DNA from: Cafeteria roenbergensis
Taxonomy: Eukaryota; Sar; Bigyra; Bicosoecida; Cafeteriaceae
Direction of reading: 5' to 3'
Assembly (NCBI GenBank): GCA_008330645.1
Contig: VLTN01000009.1
Span: 372,001-436,000, forward strand
DNA: 64,000 nt
The translations under genes and the position numbers were made by a program. The notes below the pieces were generated by a model that was given only the letters and a program-made list of their open reading frames with translations, was not told where the DNA came from and ran no database searches. Shown piece after piece: positions 35,606 to 45,800 of the stretch (its first letter is position 1; each line of letters begins with the position of its first letter).

Positions 35606-36769
35606 TCACTGCGCGCTGCCCTTTTGCGAAACCCCGCCAAACACAAACCCCGGGACAGAAGTGCCCATCCGAGCGGCGCCTCGCCCCCCCGCCGAGGGCG
35701 CTGACACGCCCAACGGTTCGCCCGCCAGCGCCCGCGCAATCAGCAGCCTGGCCGTCGCAAGCGCAGGCATTGTGCCCACCACCGTGACGATCATGGGCCC
35801 CTCCGCCTCTGGGCGGTCCGCGGCCGTGGCAGCCTCCATGGCAGACTGACCGACTGAGGCCAGCGCGCGGCCGACGACGTCCTGGGACACGTGCACCGCG
35901 CACCCCGTGCTGGTGCGGATGGCGTCGATGGTGGCGCCGCCCCGGCCGATGAGGCGGCCCACCGAGTCGGAGGGCAGCTCCAGCGCCTCGGACACGAGCG
36001 CCTCGCCGCCCGTTGCCACAGGCACGCCGCTTCCCACAGTGAGGGCAGCGCTGCTCGCGGAGCCAGACGATGCCGAGGTGGCCGCGGCCGCCCCGGTCGC
36101 AGGGCGCCCGCCGCGCCGCCTGGCCAGCCCCAGCCTGCTCAACCTGTGCCAAATCTCCGCTCGAGCCCGGTGAACCGCCGCCTCCGGCCCCGAGATTGTC
36201 ACCACACGCTCGCCGTCGGCAAACGCGGCCTTCTCGGCTTCCGTGCGGGCCCGGCCGGCCCCCTGGGACTGGACGGCGACGTTGACGCCGAGCCGGTCGC
36301 GGAGCGCGCGCACCTCGGACCCCTGGCGGCCGATGAGCCGGGCGGCATGGCCGTCCGCCACGAGCATGTGGAGCGTTTGGCGCGCAAGCGACCGCCCGTC
36401 CGCCGACAGCGCCACGTACTGGTTGTCCCGCACCTTGTCCACCTCCTGGGCCTGGACCAGCGCCCACACGGCGCGGATGGCCGTCTCGCACGCCTCGGGA
36501 GCGCCCACAAAGGTGACGTGGTTCAAGTCCCCCACTGGCGACGAGGTCACGTCGATACGCGCCCGCGTCGCGGATTGAATCGCCGTCACATTTTCGCCGC
36601 CGCGGCCAATGATCTGCGCGACCGCCGACGCGGGCACGAGCAGCCGGAATGAAAGGCGCTCGGGCAGAGGGCCGTCGCTGTGCACCGGTGCCCCGCCGCC
36701 CCTGCCGCCCGCCCCGCCTCCCGCAGCGTTGGATTCCATGCGCGGGCGCTTGGCAGCCGAAGCTTCCAT
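35606..36769 (-). CDS. Triple-KH RNA-binding protein (PCBP/hnRNP K-like)
   Basis: A single exon of 387 residues. Three KH domains each carry an intact GxxG loop: KH1 (about 38-105, VAQIIGRGGENVTAIQSAT), KH2 (about 130-200, AARLIGRQGSEVRALRD) and KH3 (about 260-345, SVGRLIGRGGATIDAIRTST). An Arg/Gly- and Ala/Ser-rich linker separates KH2 and KH3, as in poly(C)-binding proteins. Such proteins bind single-stranded C- or pyrimidine-rich RNA and act in mRNA stability, splicing or translation, in nucleus or cytoplasm; the RNA target here cannot be told. The N-terminus has a short basic AKRPRM stretch that could be a nuclear signal. A second ATG ten codons in is an alternative start. The neighbour upstream is a small membrane-protein gene on the same strand. 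Confidence 0.85.
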   Translation of the reverse strand: MEASAAKRPRMESNAAGGGAGGRGGGAPVHSDGPLPERLSFRLLVPASAVAQIIGRGGENVTAIQSATRARIDVTSSPVGDLNHVTFVGAPEACETAIRAVWALVQAQEVDKVRDNQYVALSADGRSLARQTLHMLVADGHAARLIGRQGSEVRALRDRLGVNVAVQSQGAGRARTEAEKAAFADGERVVTISGPEAAVHRARAEIWHRLSRLGLARRRGGRPATGAAAATSASSGSASSAALTVGSGVPVATGGEALVSEALELPSDSVGRLIGRGGATIDAIRTSTGCAVHVSQDVVGRALASVGQSAMEAATAADRPEAEGPMIVTVVGTMPALATARLLIARALAGEPLGVSAPSAGGRGAARMGTSVPGFVFGGVSQKGSAQ

Positions 36770-37158
36770 GCTTCAGGCCCCGTGGGCGCAGGAGTGGAAG
36801 CCGGCGCGGCAAAAAGGCGCCGCCCGGCAGAGCCGGATGCAACTGCTCGGGTTTGCAGTTGGAGCGCGATTGCAGCCACTCGGGCCTGTGCACGCGAGTC
36901 TCGGAAGCAGCTGTGCGGCGCCCATACGAGTGCGAGAGAGGCGCGAGGGGGCGGGAGTCCTGCGAGAACGGTTGGGTCGGCGAGCCACGCTCGCGCTGCT
37001 GCCAGGCAGGCCAATCAATCAATCGAGTCAAAGTCTGCAGGACGCGGCGCACGCGGGACGCAGCTGTCCGAACAAACGCAAGCGGGCGCGTGTGGCCGAA
37101 CGGTCGTGCACCGCTCGCTCGTGCGCCCCGCCTGACGGGCTACGGCCCCACGGGGCTG
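36770..37158. other. Intergenic region between the KH gene and the small membrane-protein gene
   Basis: 389 bp between the KH start codon and the stop codon of the next gene on the same strand. It should include the KH promoter. Nothing else was recognised. Confidence 0.6.
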
Positions 37159-38017
37159 CTACTCCTCTTTTCCAGACCGAGGGCTGCCAAACGCCTCCTC
37201 CGCGAGCTCCAAGATTTCCTTTTCCGCTGAAACGGCCGAGTATATCGACATGGCGCTTGACGCCACGAGAGCAACAGGGGCCCCTGGCAACCACAGGTGC
37301 CAGAAGCTGAAGAACTTTGCGCCGGCGAACGCAATCGCCCAGCCGATGGCGCCCGCTGCCGACACGACCCACGCCAGGCGCGAGAGGACGAGGAAGTTCT
37401 CGTCGCGGGGGAAGGCCACCGCGATGCCGATGAGAACAGGCGCGATCACAGAGGGCATGAGCCCAAGGATCAGTTCGAAGCTCGACACCACCGGCTTGAG
37501 CTGCGCAAAATGGTCCACGCTCCACGGCTCGTGCAGCTGAAGCACGATGCAATAGGAGGTCCCTGCTGCAGCCGCCAAGCACATCAAGCCGACCCAGGTC
37601 TGCGAGCGTGTTCGTGAAGCTCGTGAAGCAGGGCAGGGCGGGGGCGTGGCAAAGGCAAACTGTCGCATGTGCGACTGACGTTCAAGCCGCACACGATGCA
37701 GACGGACTGCATTCCTCAGAGCCAGCGCAGACCTCACCATTGACTGCGACTTGGTGTCCTGTGCAATGCTCAAGAGCTTGGCAATCTGCTCTTGCTGTTC
37801 TGCGGCTCCGTGGGAACGGAGATCGGTCGCGCTGAATGTGCGGTCACGCTTCGGCCAGCATGCTGGTTCAGCGGCCACCCAGCGCCGCTGGTACGACGAG
37901 GCGCGCTCGCATCACCAACCTCCGTGCTTCGTGCGCCAGTGGGGCCAGTAGCGGGGCTGGGGCCTGCGCCAGCGCGAGCGGCCTGCGGGCTGGACACCGC
38001 TCACCGGCATCAGACAT
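37159..38017 (-). CDS. Small membrane protein with four hydrophobic segments, unknown function
   Basis: Inferred exons are 38017..38005 (13 coding bases), 37799..37738 and 37599..37159, joined in matching phases by GTGAGC and GTGAGG donors and GCAG acceptors. The product is 171 residues and begins MSDAEQQEQIAKLLSIAQDT. The contiguous open frame through this region has no usable ATG, which is why I favour the spliced model; the second intron is a multiple of three and could be read through without a stop. Four hydrophobic stretches follow: TWVGLMCLAAAAGTSYCIVL, the FELILGLMPSVIAPVLIGIA region, the LAWVVSAAGAIGWAIAFAG region, and PVALVASSAMSIYSAV. The tail is charged (AEKEILELAEEAF). I do not recognise the family. 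GC is lower than in its neighbours. It diverges from the gene at 38472. Confidence 0.6.
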
Positions 38018-38471
38018 GGGCTCCCTCGGAGGCCCGGCCCCGGGGGCGGTCCCGGCGGCGTGTTCCTTGCGCTTTTGGGTAGCGGCCCGTCTGGAGGCTG
38101 TCGGCTTTTCGCCCATGGCCGCGACTCGCAACCGGGTGGCAGCCAGAGCTCGATAACTCAGATTTCGAACCTGACCAAAGCAGAGCAAGTACGGCCAGAT
38201 TCGCTTCGCCGCCGCGGGATAAACGCGTGCGGCACTTGCCGTGCGCGCCCCGAGCGCGGCGCAAAGCCGGGCCAGGCGTCAAAATCGGCAGCCCCGGGCC
38301 CACGCGTGCCAAATGGATTCATCCCCAGCGAGCCCGGGTTGGCACCACAGTCCCGCCCGCGGAGGCTCGCGCGATCACCCATTCAACGGCGTCGAGCGAG
38401 ACTGCTTCCCGCGCTGGAGCCCCGGATGGGCCCGAGCGCGGCGCGGGGACGAGAGCCCTGGGTCACCACTG
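38018..38471. promoter_or_regulatory. Divergent intergenic region, small membrane protein / disordered protein
   Basis: 454 bp between divergent start codons, so probably both promoters. A minus-strand GGTTCGAAATC at 38161-38171 resembles a pol III B box, but no tRNA can be folded around it. No other feature recognised. Confidence 0.4.
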
Positions 38472-41400
38472 ATGCCCGGCACGGCCTTGGCGCTCGATGC
38501 GATGCTGTCGATCGAGGAAATGGCAACCCTGCGGCCGCGACAGTTTGATATTGTGAGTGCCGCCACCTGTGCCAGCCTCCGGCGGGTCAATGCCCCTCCC
38601 CCCCTCCGTGCCCCCCAAAGTCTTCCCGCTCGGAGCTGGCTGTCGTGGTCACTGTCGCCCTGTACCGTGGTGGTTTGCCCGTTTCTGCCCCTGAGCGTGT
38701 CTGCAGGCCGAGTGGGACGACGGCACGCCTTCGCGGGGTGGCAGCCTCAGCAGCGTCGCCTCGCCGCGCCTGAGCCCGCGCACTCCCAGTACGCTGAGCG
38801 GGTCTCCTCCCAGTCGCACGGCCCGTCCCGAGGCGGGTCGCTCCCGCGCGTTGCAGCGTGCGAGAGCATCGCCCCAACACCGCTTCGGCAGGCTCGGGCT
38901 CGACGCCCGGCCCGAGCTCGCCACGCCCGAGCACATCCGCGCCCTTGACAGCCTACACCAGCTCCCGGCAACCCCAGCCCGTGTGCATGCTTCCCACGCC
39001 GCGCGGAGTCGGTCGCGGCTTCCCAGCACGCTGTCGCCAAGCAACGGCCCGTTGACGCCCTCGGCGCCACCCCTCACGGCCACAGCTGCCGAGCGGTCAG
39101 CTGACGCGATGACACCCCCCGGTCCCCCCGCCGTGGACAGCCCCTTCACGGACCGGCAGTTACCCCCCGCAACGGCTGCAGCGGCTGCAGCCGCAGCGAC
39201 AGCGTCGGCAGACGCCGCAGCTCCGGTGACCCCTGCTCGTGCGGGGGTGGGCGCCGCCACCGGCACAGAGGTCGGACCAGACAGGGGCCCATGTGATTCA
39301 GGAGACGCCCGCACCCCATCACGAGGCAATCAAGGCCCAGTCACCCCGTTGTCGGGCCCAATGGGCTACGGGGCCTTCGCGCGAGCCGCGCCCTCGCCGT
39401 CCCGCGCGCGTCCCATCGCGCTGGGGGGCTACGGGGCCTTCGCGTTCACGCCCGGTCTCACGGTTTCGTCGCCGCTGTCCGGGGCGCGACTCCGCTCCGT
39501 AGGCCGAGCGAACCACCGGCCTCAACGCGCCACCCCGGCGTCGAAGCGGCGGGGCGACATGCCCCCTCGGTTCCCCGTGGAGTCCCCCTCCTTCGCCCCG
39601 ACGCCTGATCACCACGGCCCGGCAACCGCGTCGCCGGCGGCGCCTCGCGACCGCCGCGGCGCGGACGCTGTTGGCCTCCCTCCCGCCCCCTTTCCGGCGA
39701 CCCCAGCGCGGGAGGACGGTCGAGCCCGCGGCCAGGGCGGTGCAGAGGATGCCCACAGCTTGCGGTTTCGTGGCGCGGTTTCGCCGACCGGGCTGATTGG
39801 CCTGATGACGCCCGCCCTAGCCACCCCTGCGGAGCCGGCCGCACCGTGGACGGGGATGGACGCTGCGGACGGCACCGCTGGTCGCAGTGGTGGCACTGGG
39901 TGGAGAGGGGCAAGCGCAGGCGGGCGGGCTGCGGCCGCGGAGGCGCCGTCCCCAGACTGGGGGTCTCCCGTCGGCGCGGCTCCGGGCTGGCCCGCCCAGC
40001 GAGCCGGTGTGGCGGAGCCGCGAGGCAGTGGCGGCGCTGGCGGCGTGCCCCGTGTCGGCTCGGCCGCGGCGTCGCCAGACCATCGAGCGCTTGGCGCCCG
40101 GCCCCCCGAGCAGCCCGCTGCGGAACGCTCGCCTTCGCCGGCCTCGCGCCCCGAGCGCAGGTCTGTAGCTATTGGCTCTGCCGGTCGGTCGAGCGGAGCC
40201 AGCGGCGGTGAGGCCGGCAGGGGCGTCGGGCCAGCAGCGTCCCTGGTGGCTGCGCGGCGGGCCCTCGGCTTGGCATACGCCGCAGCAGACGTGGCTGACG
40301 CTCGTGCGGGCGCAACGCTGGGGCCTCGCTCGGCCCAGCGGCCCCCGCAACCAGCCCGCAGCCGCCTGAGCGTGGCGAGCGAAAGCGGCGGTTTCGCCGA
40401 GGGCGAGCCGGGGCAGCGGGAGGGCACGTCAGGGTCCCCCGCGTTCAGCGCGGGTGCGTCGCCCGCTAATGTTGACCGGCAGGATCGGTCGATGCGGGCA
40501 GCCGCAGCGTTGTCGTTTCAGCATGGCCCTTCCCTCCGCGGAGCTGGCCAACCTGCCCGCGCCTCGGAGCACAGCCGATCTGTGGCCGGAAGCGTTCGCG
40601 GGCGCAGCCGTTCACGCATCACAACGTCGGTTGACGGCAGTCCGACCAGATCGGACGCTGGCATGGCCGACCTCGCCAGGAGCCTCCGCTTCGACGCAGA
40701 CGAGGAGGAGCAGGAACAGGAGCAGGCGGCAGAAGCGGCGGCAGGGGCGGCGACAGGGGCGGCTGCCGCCGGGTCGAGGCGGGGCCACTCGCGCCGGGCC
40801 GAGCAGCCGGTTGCAGGCCAGTTCCTGCCAGGCGCAGCCAGCGGTGGCACGCAGTCCGGGCACGCTGCCGCGACTCCGAACGGCCGGCCCATGCCCGACG
40901 AGCTGCTTCCAGCGCCCACCCCCTCGGCGCCTGGTCGGGCAAGCTCCGAGAGCGACTCGCCTCCCGGCGTGCCGGCCAGCCGGGGAGCGACCGGGCCGTC
41001 GCTCGACCTCAGCCGTCCCGTGCCTCCCGCGGCCGCAGCGAGCGGGCGGTCGGCACTTCGCGGCGGGGGGGCGCTCGACCGCGATGGCGGCGCCAGCGTG
41101 GCCCACGGCGCCGACAGCACGGACAGCGGCCCGTGGGGCACGGCAGGCCGGGCCCAGCCTCGCGCCGTACAGACGTTGGCGGGTGGCGCGCTCTCAACCT
41201 CGCCCGGGTCTGCTCCCGTCACGCCCGCTCGTGGCCCTGGATGCGCTGCGCCCCGCCTCAGCGAGAGGCACGCACCGATCGGAGCCGACTCCCGGCCGTC
41301 CTCGTCCCCCAGCTCGCGCTTCGAGTCCCGCCGCGAAGTGTCCGCCTCGCTGCACGTATCCGGCGACGAGGCGTTGTTCGATCGCACGGCAGTGACGCAG

Positions 41401-42561
41401 GCGTCCTTCGGGCGCGGGGAACCCGGACACGCAACGACGCCCGCGAGCGCAGGGCCGCACACCGGCCGGTCCGCCCGATGGTCGCCCGCCCTCGCCGGAG
41501 AGCAATCCCTGTTCAGCGAGCCGCCTTCGCCCACGCACCTGCTCGGACGCCCCAACGACTGTGCGCTCCAGCGCGGCCACGAGCACCCCGGGCCCCTCCA
41601 CGGTGGCAGCGATGATCCGCTGATTGGCCCCCGTTCCCAGCCTGCGGCATCGCCCTGGTCCCCCGGCGCGCGCACGGAGGCGGCCTGGTCCGCCCCTGCC
41701 GCCGCAAGCAGCCCCCGCTCCGCCGGCTCACCCCTCACGCCCACTCTGCCGGCGTCCGCTGCAGGCGGACCCCTTGCCGCCGGCTTCCAAGGCCGCCTCG
41801 TCGCCCAGGCGCAGGCAGCCCGCCGGGAGGCCCTCCGGCGGCGGCAGGCCCTGGAGAGCCGCGAGGTATTCGCGCTGACGGCGCTGGACGCCACCTCGCC
41901 CGTCCCCGTCGCCGTCCTTTCCCACTCCGGCGCCAGCATGTGGACCCTCTCGCGGCTCGAGGCGGCGGAGTCGCCGTCGCTCGAGGCCGCGGCGGAGGCG
42001 GGGCGCCTCTCCGGGCGGCCTTGGGCCAGCGCCGGCGCCGCAGCCTGGAGGCTCGGGCCCTCCGTTAGCGCCGACGGGGCAGAGCTGTCGAGCCTTCAGC
42101 GCGAGGTTAGTCGCGGGGCTGCTCTGCGCGAGCTTGCAGGCATGCGCTTGGCGTCCCCGGACGTCGGCCCGGGCTTCATGGCCGCTCTGTCGCCAGCCGA
42201 AGGCCCTCGGCTGGGCGCGGAGGAGAGCGGCCAAGCCTTCGCCTGGCGCGCAGCAGCGGCTGCCTCGCCGCAGCCAGCGCCCCCGTCGTCCGCATGGGCT
42301 CCCCCTCCGCGCTCGTCTGGAGTCCGCGCGCCGCGCGCCAGCCAGCCCAGTGGCCATTGGCAGCCGGCCCAGGAGAGGCGCTGGACCCCGTCCAGCCCGC
42401 CGCCGCGTCGCTCTGCCTCCCGCACGGTATCCGTCGCGACTCCGGCTCGGGTGTCTCGCGGCAGCGGGGCGAGCGGGCCCTTTTACCGGTCGCCGTCGGC
42501 CGCGACGGCGCAGCTGCCACCGCCTTCTGCTGCACGGCTGCGCCAGTCGCTCGGGCTGTGA
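38472..42561 (+). CDS. Long disordered Ser/Pro/Ala-rich protein with repeated TPAR motifs, unknown function
   Basis: Exons are 38472..38552 (MPGTALALDAMLSIEEMATL start, 27 codons) and 38707..42561. The 154 bp intron has donor ATT|GTGAGT and acceptor CTGCAG in phase 0; the product is 1311 residues. No domain is recognised. A short helical N-terminus is followed by a very long low-complexity region rich in Ser, Pro, Ala, Gly and Arg with many Thr-Pro/Ser-Pro sites. A short motif [AV]TPAR recurs at least five times along the length, and GYGAFA occurs twice in tandem near 39365-39450. A helical part near residues 1065-1110 (GRLVAQAQAARREALRRRQ) could be a coiled coil. Such composition suits a phosphorylated scaffold of the cytoskeleton or nucleus, but that is a guess. 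Third codon positions are strongly G/C, supporting this frame. Confidence 0.66.
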
Positions 42562-42823
42562 CGCGCTGCGCTCGCGATTGCGCGGGGAGACGCAAGCCAA
42601 GCGTGGACCCTTCCTGAGCCTCTGCTGCTGCTGCCCTAGCCGGGCCGTTTGGAGTGTGTGTTGGCGGGAAGGGGGGAGGGGGGCATAGCATTGTCAGACA
42701 GGTGGCACAAATCGAGGCCCGCCTGGTCGCAATCACAAGCGAGCCATTGGGATGAATCGGCAACCATCGCGCACTCACGCAGTCAAATCTGCCACAGCCG
42801 GCCCCCGCCCGCAGCCAAGCCGC
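42562..42823. other. Short convergent intergenic region
   Basis: About 260 bp between the stop of the disordered-protein gene and the stop of the CFAP43-like gene. It is the least GC-rich stretch nearby. No feature recognised. Confidence 0.6.
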
Positions 42824-45800
42824 TCACGTCTGGCCGGCAACGAACATGGGGAAGGTACGGCGGCGCAGCTTGGCCAGCTGGGCGCGCAGAGCGTCCAGCT
42901 CGTCGGCCTGCGCCTTGGCAGTGCTCACCAGGCGCGAGCGCGCCACCAGCGTGCCCATGCGCTTGTCAGCGCGCGCCGTGGGCCCGACCCCTCCTCCGGC
43001 GCCTCGCTCTCTGGCCTCGACAATGCCCGCGCGCACTGCCACCGACTGCTCGAGCTCCGTCACCTGCTTAAGCAGCCTCTCGTTCTCCTCGCGGCGGCTC
43101 TGCACGGAGCGCTCCAGCCGCTTCTGCGCCCGCTGCTGCTTCCCCATGACGCGCCTGTGGGCTGTCTTCAGGTAGCGCCCCTGCGCCTCGGTCTTGACAG
43201 TGAGCTCCTTCTGCTTCTGGGCCAGGTCTGCTCCGCCGACGAACTGCTGGAGCTCCTTGGTGACCCTGAGCAGCGAAACGTCTCTCATCCACTCCTCGCG
43301 GTCCTGCATGCGGCCCTCCGCGTACTCTCGCATCCACTGGCGGTACCGGAGGTCCTTCCGCGCCTCGCGCACCCGCTCCAGCCGCCTTGCGACGCGACGG
43401 CCCGCCCGCCTTGTGCCCACGTTCTCGCTCTCCACGATGCGTGTGGGGACGAGCAGAGCCTCCCCGTAGTCCGGGATGGCTGCCAGTCCCGCCACCTCGT
43501 CCTGGCCCTGCCGCAGCCGGATCATGACGTCGACGTCGTTGGCCGTGAGCGCGTTGGCCCGCAGCAGCGCGTTCCGCTCGTCCTCGAGCGCGTGCACTTT
43601 GCCCTGCGCCCGCGCGAGCGCCGCCCTGATGGACGAGACCACGGCGGCGGCGCGGTCGCACGCTGCCGCAAGCCGAGCCACGTGCAGCTCCTGGGACACC
43701 TTCTGGCGCCAGCGCTCAACGGCCTCAGCCCACACGGCCTCGTCCACCGTCACCCCGGGCACAAGGTCGTCCGGGAGCATGTCGCTCGTTGGCTCGGCCG
43801 TGGCGCGCCGCTCCGCCTCGGCAAAGAGCTCGTCCTCCGTGGGAGGAGGCCCTGTCGGGGCCCCCGCCGCTGGATCGTGGGAGAGGGTGGCCGAGGCGGC
43901 CCCCCTGTGCGCGCCGCCGCCCCCAGTCGAGAATGGCAGGGGCGGAACCGCCCCGCCGTCGGCCGTCGCAAGCTCGCCCACGGCCTCGCGTGCCACGGAC
44001 ACGGCCCCGCGGCGCGGGTCGCGCCCCAGCGCCGCGGCCCTCGCCCCCGCGAGCTCGAAGCTCACGTCGTGGCGAGAGTGATGAAACATGTCCACGAGGC
44101 GGCGCATCGTGTCGCTGTCAAGCCCGTGCTCTGAGCGCGAGCGCACCGCCTCCCGGAAGCTTCGCTCCATGTCGGCCTCCGCTGCCCTGGCCTCCTCCAG
44201 CTGACGCTGAGCCTCCGCGAACGCCTGCTCTGCTCCCGGCAGAGCCGACGCCTCCCTGTCCGCGGCTGTGGTGAACGTGGCCAGACGCTCCAGCACGTAC
44301 TGCTCCCGCTCCAGGTTGGCGTCGGAGCCCGCCACAGCTGCCGCCAGGCGGTGCGCGTAGGCCTCCTGAATCAGGATTGCCTCCCTGAACTCCCGGTACT
44401 GCTGCTGCGCCTCGGCCAGGCGGGCGTCGAACTCCTGGATGATGGTCTTGACCTCGGCCTTGAGCGCCGCGAGCTCCTCCTCCAGGCGGACGCGGCGCTC
44501 CTCCCTGAGCTGGAGCAGCTCTGCGATGCGAGCGCGGTAGTTGCGGAAGGGGCCGCGCTGCTCCTCGGGGAGGGAGTCCGCGCTGTCCGGGCTGTCCAGC
44601 GCCTCCTTGGCCAGGCGCAGCAGCGCCTCGTCCACCTCCTGGTCAGGCTGCACGCCCAGGGCCTCGGCCTGGATTGCGGCAAGCACGGGCGCTGTCTCCG
44701 CCTCCATGACCCCCGCCCTGGCCAGCAGAGCCAGCTCCACGTCGTCCATCCAGGGCTGCCTGCCCGCCCGCATGGCGTCCTCTGCGCGCTGGACCTCGTC
44801 CTTCTCCTCCAGCGTGCCGCTCATCATGTCGTCCAGCGCGCGCTCGGGGGCGTCGTCCTTGTGCTTCGCGGCCTCCTCGGCCCGGCGGCGGGCCTCCTCC
44901 TCTCTGGCCTTGACCACTGCCGGCGGCTCCCACTCGTCAAAGCCCACCTCCTCCCTGGACGCCTCCAGCAGCGCCTCGGGCCGCTCGTCCTCGAAGCGGG
45001 GGGGCTCGTACAGCTCCTCCGTACGGCCAAGCAGCTCCAGGATCTTCGTGGTCCGCTTGTTGCGCTCCGAGATGCGCTCCACGTCGTCGAGCTTTGCCCT
45101 CTTCAGGGCGTCGAAGCGCCTGTTGAACGACCTGGCCACCTCCCGGGTGAGCTGCTCCAGAAGCCGGATCTGCAGGCGGCGCTGCGCCCCGGTGCGGCAG
45201 GACAGAGGGTGGTAGAGCAGCTTAGTAACGCCCTCGCCGGCCCAGCCGCTGGCCCGGCCGATCACGCCGCCGTCGGCGGCAGAGCTCCCGGTCCCGTCCT
45301 CGCTCTCGTCCCCCGCATTAGCCTGCGCCGCCGCTGCGGCCGCTGCCGCCGCCGCGGCGCCCGCCGAGCCGTCGCCTGCCCCTGCCGCAGCCGCGGCCGC
45401 GGCCGCATCGGCCTTTTCCTTCGCCTGCCGCTGAGCGAGCGCCTCCCGCTGGGCCACCGGGTCCAGAGCGGGGGGGATGGCCCCCGCGTTCACGAGCCAG
45501 TCGGCGTCCGCCGGCAGGTCTGAGGCAAGCCCCGGCCAGGCAAGATCCCCCCCCGGCAGCTCCTCCACCGCCCCCTCGGCGCTCTCCGCCATCTCCGCCT
45601 GCTCCATGCGGCGAAGCAGGGCGAGCTTCCCGAGCAGACGCTCGTCCTCCGGGGAGAGCCGCCGCACCGCCATGGACCACACCCGCTCCTCCCCGCCGCC
45701 ACCCAGCGCGTGTACGGCCTCCAGCGGCCGCTCGACGGCGTCCCAGCACTCGCGCTTCAGGTCGGCCGCCTCGCGCTCGGACTCGGCGATGTCCGCCTCG

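Noticed and set aside
38140-38215. Possible tRNA on the minus strand (GGTTCGAAATC at 38161-38171).
   Set aside because: The T-arm pairs only with a wobble at its closing base, and no matching acceptor stem, anticodon arm or good A box can be found.
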